Notes: generated from the letters alone by a model not told the origin. A stretch of 64,000 nucleotides of DNA from Streptococcus merionis DSM 19192 (GCF_000380085.1 NZ_KB904538.1:225995-289994); one strand, 5' to 3'. Shown: positions 51,542 to 60,724, numbered from the stretch's first letter. A program made the numbers and translations.

Positions 51542-53353
51542 CTATTCTACGGTCACTGACTTAGCAAGGTTACGCGGTTTATCCACATCAAGGCCGCGCT
51601 GTAAAGTCGCATAGTAGGCCACGAGTTGAGTCGGCACAACCATTGAGATAGCTGACAAGTATGGGTGAACAGGGACGACCTTGATGTCGTCTGTCTCACG
51701 CGCCAGCCCTTCTTCTACAATGACTAAGACATTTGCTCCACGGGCAGCGACTTCTTGGATATTCCCACGAGTATGGGCAGCAATAGCTTGATCTGAAGAA
51801 ATGAGTGCAATGACTGGCACACCATCTTCGATAAGGGAAATCGTCCCGTGCTTAAGCTCGCCAGCTGCGAAGCCTTCGCACTGAATATAGGAAATTTCCT
51901 TAAGCTTAAGGCTAGCTTCCATAGCCACATAGTAGTCATTTCCGCGACCAATATAGAAAGCTGTGCGCGTTGACGCCAGAAGTCCTTCCACTTTTTTAGC
52001 GATGACATCTTTCTCCGCAAGGCTGGCTTCAATGGACTGAGCCACGATGGAGAGTTCGTGCAAGAGATCAAAATCTTTGGCCTTTTCATTACCATCTGCA
52101 TCTCCTACTGCTTTTGCCAAGAAAGCTAGAGTTGCAATTTGGGCTGTGTAGGCCTTGGTTGACGCTACGGCAATCTCAGGTCCAGCGTGCAAGAGCATGG
52201 TGTGTGTTGCCTCGCGTGATAGGGTGGAGCCGGGAACATTAGTTATGGTAAGGCTTGGAATCCCCATCTGATTAGCACGAACCAGTACTTGGCGGCTATC
52301 TGCGGTTTCTCCAGATTGGCTGATAAAGATAAAGAGCGGCTTTTGACTGAGAAGAGGCTGACTGTAGCCCCACTCTGAGGCAATCCCAAGTTCAACAGGG
52401 GTATTGGTCAAAGCCTCAAGCATGTTCTTAGCTGCAAAACCTGCATGATATGACGTTCCAGCTGCGATGATATAGAGACGATCTGCTTCCTGAACAGCCT
52501 TGACGATATCTGGCTCAACAATGACTTGACTATCTTCTGAGTATGCCGAAATCAGCTTACGCATCACTGTTGGCTGCTCGTCAATTTCCTTGAGCATATA
52601 GTACGGGTAAGTTCCTTTACCGATGTCAGACAAATCCAGTTCAGCGATATAAGAGTCTCGCTCAATAGTATTACCCACATAGTCCTGCACAGATACGCTG
52701 TCTTTTGTCACAATAACCAGTTCCTTATCATGGATTTCCATGTATTCGTTCGTTTCACGAATCATGGCCATAGCATCTGAGCAGACCATATTGTAACCAT
52801 CACCGAGCCCGATGAGGAGCGGTGATTTATTTTTAGCGACATAGATCGTCTCGCTGTCCTGAGCGTCCATAAGAGCAAAGGCATAAGATCCTTCAATGAT
52901 CAAGAGAGCTTTGCGGAAAGCTTCAAGGACAGAAAGGCCTTCTTCGTCCACCAATTTACCAATGAGATGCACCGCAATTTCTGTATCTGTTTGACCAAGC
53001 AAGCTATGATCAGCAAGGTACTCTTCCTTGATTTCCGCAAAATTTTCAATCACACCATTGTGAACTAGGGTAAAGCGCTTGGTTGCAGACTGATGGGGGT
53101 GAGCGTTAACTTCAGCAGGTTTGCCATGAGTTGCCCAACGCGTATGACCAATCCCAGCTGTCCCAGCTACATCAATGCCAAGTTTACTACGAAGATCTGC
53201 AATACGACCAACGGACTTGACTAAACTGAACTTATCACCGTTAGCAACGTAGACGCCAGCTGAGTCATAACCACGATACTCCAACTTTTCAAGTCCCTGC
53301 ATCAAGATATCTGTTGCATTACGATTGCCTACAACACCAACAATTCCACACAT
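51542..53353 (-). CDS. glmS: Glutamine--fructose-6-phosphate aminotransferase (isomerising)
   Basis: The 603-residue enzyme makes glucosamine 6-phosphate for cell-wall synthesis. ATG 53353 is chosen because it gives MCGIVGVVG with the Cys2 glutaminase nucleophile; AAGGAAG lies upstream. The glutaminase domain contains GHTRWATHGKP and VHNGVIENFAEI. The two SIS domains (about 285-600) contain AAGTSYHAGF and SQSGETADS, and end in KSVTVE. Regulation appears to be by NagR-type operators around its promoter rather than by a ribozyme: no glmS ribozyme core fits in the 64-bp leader. Confidence 0.97.
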   Translation of the reverse strand: MCGIVGVVGNRNATDILMQGLEKLEYRGYDSAGVYVANGDKFSLVKSVGRIADLRSKLGIDVAGTAGIGHTRWATHGKPAEVNAHPHQSATKRFTLVHNGVIENFAEIKEEYLADHSLLGQTDTEIAVHLIGKLVDEEGLSVLEAFRKALLIIEGSYAFALMDAQDSETIYVAKNKSPLLIGLGDGYNMVCSDAMAMIRETNEYMEIHDKELVIVTKDSVSVQDYVGNTIERDSYIAELDLSDIGKGTYPYYMLKEIDEQPTVMRKLISAYSEDSQVIVEPDIVKAVQEADRLYIIAAGTSYHAGFAAKNMLEALTNTPVELGIASEWGYSQPLLSQKPLFIFISQSGETADSRQVLVRANQMGIPSLTITNVPGSTLSREATHTMLLHAGPEIAVASTKAYTAQIATLAFLAKAVGDADGNEKAKDFDLLHELSIVAQSIEASLAEKDVIAKKVEGLLASTRTAFYIGRGNDYYVAMEASLKLKEISYIQCEGFAAGELKHGTISLIEDGVPVIALISSDQAIAAHTRGNIQEVAARGANVLVIVEEGLARETDDIKVVPVHPYLSAISMVVPTQLVAYYATLQRGLDVDKPRNLAKSVTVE

Positions 53354-53374
53354 GTTATTCTTCCTTAATTCTAT

Positions 53375-53394
53375 AAATTGGTATAGTCTAATTT
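53375..53394. promoter_or_regulatory. NagR-type operator, promoter-proximal
   Basis: ATTGGTATAGTCTAAT with matching A/T ends is a near-palindrome that fits the streptococcal NagR (GntR/HutC family) dre consensus ATTGGTATAGACCAAT at most positions. It lies between the glmS -10 and the start codon. Confidence 0.65.
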
Positions 53395-53416
53395 GTTGAA
53401 ACAAATCACATTATCT

Positions 53417-53445
53417 AGTATATACAAGGAAATTTATTTTGTCAA
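53417..53445 (-). promoter_or_regulatory. glmS promoter
   Basis: Minus-strand TTGACA (53445-53440), 17-bp spacer, TATACT (53422-53417). Bracketed by the two NagR-type sites. Confidence 0.8.
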
Positions 53446-53450
53446 CTTCA

Positions 53451-53468
53451 AAATTGGTATAGTTAAAT
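53451..53468. promoter_or_regulatory. NagR-type operator, upstream
   Basis: AAATTGGTATAGTTAAAT shares the ATTGGTATAGT half with the proximal site and lies five bases upstream of the glmS -35. Two sites 76 bp apart would allow cooperative or looping control by glucosamine 6-phosphate-responsive NagR. Confidence 0.55.
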
Positions 53469-53471
53469 TAA

Positions 53472-53503
53472 GAAAACTCCCTGGAGAAAATCTCCAGAGA
53501 GGG
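53472..53503 (-). terminator. Terminator of the CoA-binding protein gene
   Basis: CTCTCTGGAGA pairs with TCTCCAGGGAG on the minus strand, followed by TTTTC. It isolates the glmS promoter from the upstream gene. Confidence 0.8.
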
Positions 53504-53510
53504 TACACTT

Positions 53511-53948
53511 TTAGGATAGGGCTTTCATGGCTTGATATTCCACTTTGATACAGCGATTCATGACAATATGCTCACGACCAGCTTCTCGCAGAATTTGCTC
53601 AGCATCTTCATTTTCCAGACCTAATTGTGCCCAAAAAACCTTAGCTTCTGTCTTGACAAAGTCCCTGGCCACTTCTGGTAAAAATTCACTGCGACGAAAC
53701 ACATTGACAATATCGATCGGTTCTGTGATGTCTAGCAGACTAGCATAGACAGTCTCACCTAAAATCGTCTCACCAGCCAGCTTAGGATTAACAGGAATAA
53801 TCTTGTAGCCTGCCTCCTGCATGATGTGACTGACTTGATAGGCAACTGTCTCGGTGCGAGATGATAAGCCAACTACTGCAATGGTCTTGGCTTGACGTAA
53901 ATAGTCAAAAAGCGTCTCCTGACTAGGATTTTCAAAATGATAGGTCAT
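53511..53948 (-). CDS. CoA-binding domain protein (YccU-like)
   Basis: The 145-residue protein has a Rossmann-type CoA-binding domain: TIAVVGLSSRTETVAYQVSH, YKIIPVNPKL, and then VFWAQLGLENEDA and MNRCIKVEY. It resembles the CoA-binding domain of succinyl-CoA synthetase alpha; the function is unknown. In streptococci it is usually next to polA, as here (182 bp). Confidence 0.88.
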   Translation of the reverse strand: MTYHFENPSQETLFDYLRQAKTIAVVGLSSRTETVAYQVSHIMQEAGYKIIPVNPKLAGETILGETVYASLLDITEPIDIVNVFRRSEFLPEVARDFVKTEAKVFWAQLGLENEDAEQILREAGREHIVMNRCIKVEYQAMKALS

Positions 53949-54130
53949 AAGATCTCCTTAAAAATAATTGACTGTTGAGTGTCTGGATTCACAGCAACAA
54001 GGCTTGTCTAAAGGGTTCTTTCTTGCTACTCTAGTAATCCCCTTAATCCAGGTAGGTTGTTCAGCGGCACAAATTCTGAAATTGTCTGCTAAGGCCTTGT
54101 GTAAAAGTTTGCATAACAGACGCGCTTAAC
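53949..54130. other. Intergenic gap between polA and CoA-binding gene
   Basis: 182 bp. TGTCTGGATTCACAGC hints at another degenerate end of the CCTGTATTCA family. No ORF is supported. Confidence 0.4.
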
Positions 54131-56797
54131 TCACTTCGCCTCATACCAAGTTTCGCCGGTACTTTCATCTGCCACTAATGGTACCAAAAGCTCAATAGCT
54201 TCTTCCATGGTCTGCTTGACCAGAGCCCCAACTGCCTCTACTTCGCCTTCTGGGACTTCCAAGACGATCTCATCATGCACTTGGAGTAACATACGCGCCT
54301 GATAGCCGCCAGCAAGCAAGGCCTGATCCAGCCGAATCATAGCAACCTTGAGAATGTCAGCTGCCGAACCTTGGATAGGAGAATTAATGGCTGTGCGCTC
54401 AGCAAACTGGCGAATATTGAAGTTACGGGAATTGATATCTGGCAACTCGCGGCGACGGTTGAACAGCGTTTCCACATACCCCTTATCCTTGGCCTCGCGG
54501 ACGATTGTTTCCATATAAGCTTTAATGCCAGGATAGCGCTCAAAGTAAGTATCAATGTATTCCTTAGCTAGCTTGCGAGGAATTCCCAGATTATGAGACA
54601 GGCCAAAGTCTGAGATGCCATAAACAATTCCAAAGTTAACAGCCTTAGCGTTACGACGATCATTAGCCGTAACGTCTTCTGCTTTTGCGATGCCAAAGAC
54701 ACGCATGGCTGTTGACGTATGAATGTCAAAGCTATCTTGAAAGGCCTGAATAAGATGAGGATCTTTAGAAATATGAGCCAGAACGCGTAATTCAATCTGA
54801 GAATAGTCCGAACTCATGAGAACACTATTTTCCCAAGATGGCACAAAGGCCTTACGAATGAGGCGCCCCTGCTCAAGTCGAATAGGGATATTTTGCAAGT
54901 TAGGATCCGTGCTGGATAACCGCCCCGTCTGGGTTAAGTCCTGCACATAGCGAGTGTGAATCTTGCCCTCAGCTGTGATAAAATCTTGTAGGCCAATCAC
55001 GTAAGTCGACTGGAGCTTAGCAATCTGGCGGTAGTCCAAAATCTTAGCCACGATGGGCGATAGGGGCGCTAAGCGCTCCAGCACATCGACTGCTGTCGAG
55101 TAGCCCGTCTTGGTTTTTTTAGTCATCTCAACTGGTAGACCCAGTTTTTCAAAGAGGATGACTCCCAATTGCTTGGGAGAGTTGATGTTGAACTCCTCAC
55201 CAGCCAGCTCATAGATCTCCTGCGTCAGCTTTTCAAGGACAACTTCATTTTCTGCCTGCATGGCAGTCAAGGTCTCCCGATTCACCTTGATCCCTGCGAT
55301 CTCCATCTTAGCCAAGACATTAGCTAAGGGCTGCTCCATCTCAAGCAATAAATCCAGTTGCTGGTGCTCGACTAGGCGTTCTCGCATGACATTTTCTGTC
55401 TCAATGAGGACGGCAACTTTTTGGGCTAAATGGCTGAGCAGCACATCCTTTTCAGGTACTGCACGCTTGACCCCCTTACCGTAGACAGTCTCATCTGACG
55501 CCAGCTGGCGCTGACCATAAAGCGAAGCGATAGTTGCCACCGTATTATCCTCAATGGTTGACAGCAGATACTTGGCCAGTCGACTATCAAAGGCTGGCGC
55601 TGGCAGATCAATGCCGTAATGGCTGAGCAAAACCTTGGTTCGTTTAAAATCATAAGTCTTAAGAGCTGTCTTCTCTAGGAAATCCTTTAACACTTCAGAG
55701 GCAAGCAAATCCGACCCAGTCGAAGCGTAAATCTTATCCGCATCACCCCAAGCCAGACCGATGATGGGTTCAGTGTGATAATTTTCATTGAGGACTTCAA
55801 CGTAGAAAAATTGATTTTCATGGAGCATGTCCTCGGTCAGCTTAGCAGCTTCAGCAACTTCCTGATAACTGATTTCTGGCTGAATCGTCTCCTCAGTATC
55901 AGCTGATACTTCCAGCTGAGCCTTGAATTGCTTAAAGCCCATTTCATCGTAAAAACGTGACAAAGCAGGATAATCCTTTGGACCAGCATAGGTAATGTCC
56001 TCAAGTCCGATGGTCAGTGGCGAGTCTGTATCAATGGTCACGAGCGTCTTAGACAGGAAAGCCACCTCTTTGTCATTGATCAGATTTTCCTTCATCTTAG
56101 ACTTTTTCATACCATCGATATTAGCGTAAACGCCCTCAAGACTACCGTATTCATGGAGGAGCTTGAGGCCTGTTTTTTCACCAATTTTAGTCACACCAGG
56201 AATATTATCCGAACTATCTCCCATCAAGGCCTTGAGGTCGATAAACTGGTTCGGTGTGATGCCCATTTTCTCCATCAGGTAGACGGGCGTAAAGGATTCA
56301 AACTCAGCTACGCCTTTCTTAGAAATCTCAACCGTGGTGTGGCTATCTGTCAGCTGAATCAAGTCTTTATCACCAGAAACAATAGTAATCTCAAAGTCCT
56401 GATCTGTCAGCTCTGCTTTTTTGGCCAAAGTCCCAATAATATCATCCGCCTCGTACTGGTCCAGCTCGTAATGCTGAATACTGAGCACTTCCAGCATCTG
56501 GCGAATAAAGGGAAACTGCTCACGGAATTCATCAGGCGTCTTGGCGCGACCACCCTTGTAATCAGCATACATGGCTGTTCGGAAAGTCGTTTTGCCAGCA
56601 TCAAAAGCCACCAAAATATGAGTTGGCTGAATCCGCTTAATGATGTGGTCCAACATGAGATGAAAACCATAGATAGCATTGGTGTGAAGTCCTGTCGGAC
56701 TCTTAAAGCGGTCAATCTGGTTGTAGAGCGCAAAGAAAGCCCTGAAAGCCACCGATGATCCGTCAATCAATAATAATTTGTTCGTCTTATTTTCCAT
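54131..56797 (-). CDS. polA: DNA polymerase I
   Basis: The 888-residue enzyme for Okazaki-fragment processing and repair starts at ATG 56797 (MENKTNKLLLIDGSSVAFRAFF). It has an N-terminal 5'-nuclease (1-290; DSSDNIPGVTKIGEKTGLKLL). The middle 3'-5' exonuclease-like domain has lost the usual DxE (FYVEVLNE), so proofreading is presumably absent, as in other Gram-positive Pol I. The polymerase domain has motifs A SSDYSQIELRVLAH, B RRNAKAVNFGIVYG and C LQVHDEIVLE. No ribosome site precedes the ATG. An extended -10 ends six bases upstream, so the mRNA should be leaderless. Confidence 0.96.
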   Translation of the reverse strand: MENKTNKLLLIDGSSVAFRAFFALYNQIDRFKSPTGLHTNAIYGFHLMLDHIIKRIQPTHILVAFDAGKTTFRTAMYADYKGGRAKTPDEFREQFPFIRQMLEVLSIQHYELDQYEADDIIGTLAKKAELTDQDFEITIVSGDKDLIQLTDSHTTVEISKKGVAEFESFTPVYLMEKMGITPNQFIDLKALMGDSSDNIPGVTKIGEKTGLKLLHEYGSLEGVYANIDGMKKSKMKENLINDKEVAFLSKTLVTIDTDSPLTIGLEDITYAGPKDYPALSRFYDEMGFKQFKAQLEVSADTEETIQPEISYQEVAEAAKLTEDMLHENQFFYVEVLNENYHTEPIIGLAWGDADKIYASTGSDLLASEVLKDFLEKTALKTYDFKRTKVLLSHYGIDLPAPAFDSRLAKYLLSTIEDNTVATIASLYGQRQLASDETVYGKGVKRAVPEKDVLLSHLAQKVAVLIETENVMRERLVEHQQLDLLLEMEQPLANVLAKMEIAGIKVNRETLTAMQAENEVVLEKLTQEIYELAGEEFNINSPKQLGVILFEKLGLPVEMTKKTKTGYSTAVDVLERLAPLSPIVAKILDYRQIAKLQSTYVIGLQDFITAEGKIHTRYVQDLTQTGRLSSTDPNLQNIPIRLEQGRLIRKAFVPSWENSVLMSSDYSQIELRVLAHISKDPHLIQAFQDSFDIHTSTAMRVFGIAKAEDVTANDRRNAKAVNFGIVYGISDFGLSHNLGIPRKLAKEYIDTYFERYPGIKAYMETIVREAKDKGYVETLFNRRRELPDINSRNFNIRQFAERTAINSPIQGSAADILKVAMIRLDQALLAGGYQARMLLQVHDEIVLEVPEGEVEAVGALVKQTMEEAIELLVPLVADESTGETWYEAK

Positions 56798-56812
56798 AGT
56801 TTTATTATACCA
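56797..56812 (-). promoter_or_regulatory. polA promoter placed six bases before ATG (leaderless)
   Basis: Minus-strand TGGTATAAT (56812-56804), then AAAACT, then ATG (56797). The distance puts the transcription start at the A of the start codon. No Shine-Dalgarno sequence is present. Confidence 0.65.
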
Positions 56813-56831
56813 TAGCAGCATCAGCAACATC

Positions 56832-56868
56832 AAAAAAAGCCCTCTGACCTTTGCAAGTCAGACAGCTC
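56832..56868 (-). terminator. Terminator of the AbrB-type gene
   Basis: AGCTGTCTGAC pairs with GTCAGAGGGCT (minus strand), followed by TTTTTTT. It lies just upstream of the polA promoter. Confidence 0.78.
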
Positions 56869-56870
56869 CT

Positions 56871-57932
56871 TTAAAACCAGATAGCTAAAATCAGCTTGAT
56901 CAACAGTGGCATGACAATCACTGTGTATAGTGTGCGACTGATTTGAATACCTGCAATCTTGGCCATATCGCCACCCAATTCGCCCGCAATCAAAGAAATA
57001 TCTGTCGCACCGGCAGGTGAAGATGCAAAGAGGGCTGACTGCAAATCAAGTACGCCTCGCCTATATATGACATACCCGAAAAAGGCATTAATCACCAGAT
57101 AGCTTACAAGCAAAATAAGGACGGGAACAATGAGACGAACCATCTGTGACAGGCTATCACAGGTAAAATTCGTTCCGATGATTGATCCAGCCAAAATCTG
57201 CGCCAAATAACGTATTTTAGGCTGTAATTGAATGGTATTTTGACGCATTTTTAGGATTGCAGAAGCCAACAGGGAGAAGATGAGAGCTCCCACTGGTAGC
57301 CCACTCCACATTCCGATCAGGCCGGCCACCGTAGCTACAGCAAGAATGGACATATCGTTGCAAAGGCGATCATTCTGACTTAGTTTAACTGGCGTGACTT
57401 CAACTTGAACCTTTTCAGCAGTTTTATTGACAGTTCTAGGTGAAAAATGACGTAAAATAAAGCCAACCCAATTTGGCAAAATCAAGAGAATCCCGACCAG
57501 ACGAGCTGTCTGCAAGGTTGCTACCACATCTGCTTGCGCTCCCATATCGATACTCAGGAGGGACACATCCATGATGCCACCAGGTAGACAGCTTAAAAAG
57601 GCCGTTACGGGATCCATTTTAAATACATAGATAAAAAGACCCCCAGTGATGAGCATATTTAGAGTAAACAAAGCCATCAGGGCCATGATCGTTGATCCTA
57701 ATTTTGGTAAGTTTAGCAGATCTTTTTTGGTCACCTGTTGGCCAATATAAACACCGCTGATGATTTGCGCAACAATCTTTATGGGACGATACATCTCCAT
57801 TTGGCTTGTTAGTGCTGAAACTAGACCAACAGCTATCATACTTCCAACCATATAAGGTGCGGGAAATTTTATCTTTTTGGCTAGCCATCCACCAGCAAAT
57901 CCAACCCAAAAAGTTAGTATCACTGTCACCAT
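56871..57932 (-). CDS. AbrB-family (ammonia monooxygenase-like) membrane protein
   Basis: The 353-residue protein has about ten hydrophobic segments in two similar halves. Each half carries a copy of the family motif: FLSCLPGGIMDVSLLSIDMG near 118, and FASSPAGATDISLIAGELGG near 300. The duplicated PGG/PAG...D-x-S pattern is that of the AbrB (PF05145) membrane family, unrelated to the DNA-binding AbrB. Function unknown, perhaps a transporter. The start is taken at the first ATG without strong support. Confidence 0.83.
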   Translation of the reverse strand: MVTVILTFWVGFAGGWLAKKIKFPAPYMVGSMIAVGLVSALTSQMEMYRPIKIVAQIISGVYIGQQVTKKDLLNLPKLGSTIMALMALFTLNMLITGGLFIYVFKMDPVTAFLSCLPGGIMDVSLLSIDMGAQADVVATLQTARLVGILLILPNWVGFILRHFSPRTVNKTAEKVQVEVTPVKLSQNDRLCNDMSILAVATVAGLIGMWSGLPVGALIFSLLASAILKMRQNTIQLQPKIRYLAQILAGSIIGTNFTCDSLSQMVRLIVPVLILLVSYLVINAFFGYVIYRRGVLDLQSALFASSPAGATDISLIAGELGGDMAKIAGIQISRTLYTVIVMPLLIKLILAIWF

Positions 57933-58040
57933 CTCATCGTCCTTTACTTTTTTGAAACCGTATGCTTTTTAATAATAGTATATCATTTTTCAAAAATCCA
58001 AGGTTCTAAAGAATTGTTTTTTTACTGTTTTTCCAAAAAA

Positions 58041-58325
58041 TTAAGGATAGAAAAGCAGATTCCCCACCCAATTTAAGTCGTTATCTAAATGAGTAGGCTC
58101 AGCTTTGACTTTCTCCAAAAACTTAGCTTTTTTGGCAGATAAGTCATAAGTTTCCCGTAAATCTGGGCATTGTTTCAAAGTTTTACGCAGACCCTGCTTT
58201 AACCACCAAAGGCAGATGGTTTCATGAGAACACCAGGCACTACCTCTTCTGACAATCATAAGGACGTATATACTGGAGCATTGACGAAAAGCTGCCTTCC
58301 TTGCCAATAACCCTAGGACTCAATC
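58041..58325 (-). pseudogene. trmD: Relic of trmD (tRNA guanosine-37 N1-methyltransferase) C-terminus
   Basis: Minus-strand translation shows PRVIGKE, then SFSS, then QYIRPYD in one frame (codons ending at 58303 and following). In another frame it shows SHETICLWWLKQGLRKTLKQ and PDLRETYDLS. These line up in order with streptococcal TrmD (VIGKE, SFSSGLLEYPQYTRPYD, SGHHExIRLWRLEESLRKTY, PDLLExYDFS). The frame switches near 58240 and in-frame stops follow, while key Arg residues are lost (LWWL for LWRL). An 88-codon frame can be drawn here, but its N-terminus is read out of register. This is a decayed duplicate or transferred fragment; the working trmD must be elsewhere. Confidence 0.8.
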
Positions 58326-58356
58326 ATGATGTCGTGTCTATATTTCCAATTGATCC

Positions 58357-58397
58357 TAAAAAGCTAAAACCCGAGAAGAAACTTCTCAGGCTTAGCA
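58357..58397 (-). terminator. Terminator of the Nramp-like gene
   Basis: GCTAAGCCTGAGAAG pairs with CTTCTCGGGTTTTAGC (imperfect, minus strand) across a 3-base loop, followed by TTTTTA. Confidence 0.75.
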
Positions 58398-58408
58398 ATG
58401 CGACCGCA

Positions 58409-59698
58409 TTAATGCGAAAGCGATTCTACCAACTTAGGGATGTAGACTTGTAGTGCTGATGCTGTCATGACAAGGACAAAGAGATAACTTATTGTCATTG
58501 ATAACTGCAGGACAAGCGGGACTTTGTAACCAGCGTGGATTTCTTTTTTCCAAAGAATCAATACAATAAATAGTCCCGCTACAGGCGTTGCTATGGCAGT
58601 TGCAACATTGGCTAAGAAGATAAGTTGAGTTGGCGAGCCATTGTAGCTAAAACAGATGAGACACGCAAATACTAAGCAAGCAACACATCCCCATCTAATA
58701 AACTTTGACTCCAAGGATACCTCTTTGTCAAAGCCAGCCCCCAACAAAACCATCCCACGTTGTGTATTCCCCAATAAGGAAGAGAAACCCGCCCCTAAAA
58801 GTGCTATTCCCATAACGATTCTAGCTGCTGATCCTAAAAATGGAACCAGTAAATCCGCCAATTGACTTGGATTTTGAATGGTAATATTTTGTGGATGTAA
58901 AACAATAGCTCCGACCAAAATGATAGCACCAGAAATAAGGATCACAGAAACAACATGAGCAATGGCATCCCAAAGCATAGCGCCGTTGAACAAGTCTTCT
59001 TTCTTCCATTTTTTCTCAACGCCAAGATAGGTTCCGTAAATACCAGCTGTCACCGCCGCATTAGTGCTAATATAGGCCAACGCTGTTGTCAAACTTCCCT
59101 CAGGAAGTTTCCAATTGAGTAAGCCTTTGCCAAATTCACTCCACTCTGGACCACCCGAGGCGACTAAAGTTGCATAAAAAGAAAGTATCATTCCTAAGAT
59201 ACATATAAGTATAGCTTTTTCAATTTTAGAGTAAACCCCTTTTGAAAAATAGCAATACATCAATATGACCAGCATAATGAGAGCTCCTAATTTCCAATCA
59301 ATCCCGAAAATCAAATGCATCCCCGCACCAGTTCCAGATACATTTCCTAAGGTAAAGAAGAGACATGAAAGAAACAGCGCAATGCCCACAAAAGCTGAAA
59401 CAGTTTTTCCATAATAGTGTCTAATGGCGTGTAAGATAGGCATTCCAGACAACATCGCAATACGATAAGACGTCAACATGAATGTCACTCTCATAAAAAT
59501 AATCGGGAGCATTAGCCATAACATAGAATAGCCGTAGTTAGCACCAATCATAGCAGATGTCGTAATGTTCCCAGGACCAATAACAACACCTGTCAGAATG
59601 AGGCCTGGCCCTATCCGCTTAAGAATCTGTTTGAAACCCAATTTTTCAATTCTTTCTAAATTAGACCGGGCCTCTTTTTGATGAGATAAGTTCGTCAT
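58409..59698 (-). CDS. Nramp-superfamily transporter lacking the metal-binding motif
   Basis: The 429-residue protein has eleven or so membrane segments and the Nramp fold. TM1 reads IGPGNITTS (40-48) where metal transporters have DPGN, and the TM6 region reads AYISTNAAV in place of the MPHN motif. Both canonical metal ligands (Asp and Met) are therefore absent. Nramp relatives of this kind carry other substrates, so transport of a small organic acid or amino acid-like compound is more likely than Mn2+. It lies 23 bp downstream of the aldolase-family gene and shares its LacI-type operators, suggesting uptake of that enzyme's substrate. Confidence 0.8.
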   Translation of the reverse strand: MTNLSHQKEARSNLERIEKLGFKQILKRIGPGLILTGVVIGPGNITTSAMIGANYGYSMLWLMLPIIFMRVTFMLTSYRIAMLSGMPILHAIRHYYGKTVSAFVGIALFLSCLFFTLGNVSGTGAGMHLIFGIDWKLGALIMLVILMYCYFSKGVYSKIEKAILICILGMILSFYATLVASGGPEWSEFGKGLLNWKLPEGSLTTALAYISTNAAVTAGIYGTYLGVEKKWKKEDLFNGAMLWDAIAHVVSVILISGAIILVGAIVLHPQNITIQNPSQLADLLVPFLGSAARIVMGIALLGAGFSSLLGNTQRGMVLLGAGFDKEVSLESKFIRWGCVACLVFACLICFSYNGSPTQLIFLANVATAIATPVAGLFIVLILWKKEIHAGYKVPLVLQLSMTISYLFVLVMTASALQVYIPKLVESLSH

Positions 59699-59721
59699 AA
59701 CAACTGACTCCCTTCACATAA

Positions 59722-60696
59722 TTAGTCAGCAAATTGAGTCATGTCAACCTCAGGTAAATCACTGCGCTCTAATCCTAAAGCAATCCAATCCTTCTCTTCC
59801 TGATTAAGCGGTAAAACTGGTTTTCTCATCAATCCTGATTTGAAAATGCCACGCTGAACCAATGCCTCTTTCAATCGTGCATGCGCTTCACCAGAAGGTT
59901 GTCCGCCGCCATAAATGGCCTGTGAAATGTGATAAATACGATCTGACCAAGCTTGTGCTTCTGCTAAAGTATGTTTATCTGGATTAGCAAAAACTTCACG
60001 AGCTGGGCAAATAATTTCTGGTACACAACCCGCAAAACCGATAAGTGCGCCATCCATACCTGGGAACCAGCTAACACAAAGTGTTTCGTCATGACAGGTG
60101 ATCAAGGAAATATCTGGACATTCTTCGCGAAGCAAACGCACATCATGCTCATAAATGGATGTGACACGTGTTCCCATTTTGATTGACTTAACATGTTCAA
60201 TTTCCTTACACATTTTGATGAGTGTTTCAACAGGATAAAAGGCTTTACTGATTGCAGGGTAAAGGTGGATAATAATGTCAATATCAGCACCATCTGCCAC
60301 ATCTTTCACATATTCAAATGGTGCATCCTTGTGCATTCCAAAACGTAACCACATGTGAGGAGGCATTAAAAGAATGGCATCAGCTCCTGCTTCCTTAGCC
60401 TCTTTCGCCATTTCAATACTCTCAACAGTGTTTTCACAGTTGATTCCTGAAACGATTGTCATCACATCTCCGCATTCCTCTGCACAAATTTCCACAACCC
60501 GTCGACGCTCTTCACGGCTTAACCCTGTTATTTCACCAGTGTGTCCATTACACACTAAGCCATCCATACCTTTTCCGTAAAATGTTTTAATCCAGCGAAG
60601 ATACGCTCTAAAATCAGGCTCATTAATGGTATAATCATCATTTAGTGGTACTGAAACAGCAGGAAAGATTGTCTTAAAGTTCACTTGTTTAGTCAT
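59722..60696 (-). CDS. Dihydrodipicolinate synthase/N-acetylneuraminate lyase family aldolase
   Basis: About 324 residues; ATG 60696 follows AAAGGAG. The TIM-barrel has CNGHTGEITGLSREER (49-64; the usual GTTGE appears as GHTGE), the Tyr in LYPA (146) and the Schiff-base Lys173 in SIKMGT. Residues are in place for pyruvate-type aldol or dehydration chemistry. It is longer at the C-terminus than DapA (about 30 extra residues), and the context (LacI regulator, transporter) argues for a catabolic enzyme rather than lysine synthesis. The substrate is unknown, for example a keto-deoxy sugar acid or hydroxyproline-type compound. Confidence 0.85.
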   Translation of the reverse strand: MTKQVNFKTIFPAVSVPLNDDYTINEPDFRAYLRWIKTFYGKGMDGLVCNGHTGEITGLSREERRRVVEICAEECGDVMTIVSGINCENTVESIEMAKEAKEAGADAILLMPPHMWLRFGMHKDAPFEYVKDVADGADIDIIIHLYPAISKAFYPVETLIKMCKEIEHVKSIKMGTRVTSIYEHDVRLLREECPDISLITCHDETLCVSWFPGMDGALIGFAGCVPEIICPAREVFANPDKHTLAEAQAWSDRIYHISQAIYGGGQPSGEAHARLKEALVQRGIFKSGLMRKPVLPLNQEEKDWIALGLERSDLPEVDMTQFAD

Positions 60697-60724
60697 TGCT
60701 TGACTCCTTTGATTTATAATTTCG

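Noticed and set aside
53354..53440. glmS ribozyme
   Set aside because: The leader is only about 60 nt and shows operator sites, not the conserved ribozyme core.
56153..56758. 201-codon frame antisense to polA
   Set aside because: Shadow of the conserved polA 5'-nuclease domain; its own sequence shows no domain.
54131..56797. Loss of proofreading residues in PolA as a novelty
   Set aside because: A degenerate 3'-5' exonuclease domain is the usual state in Gram-positive Pol I.
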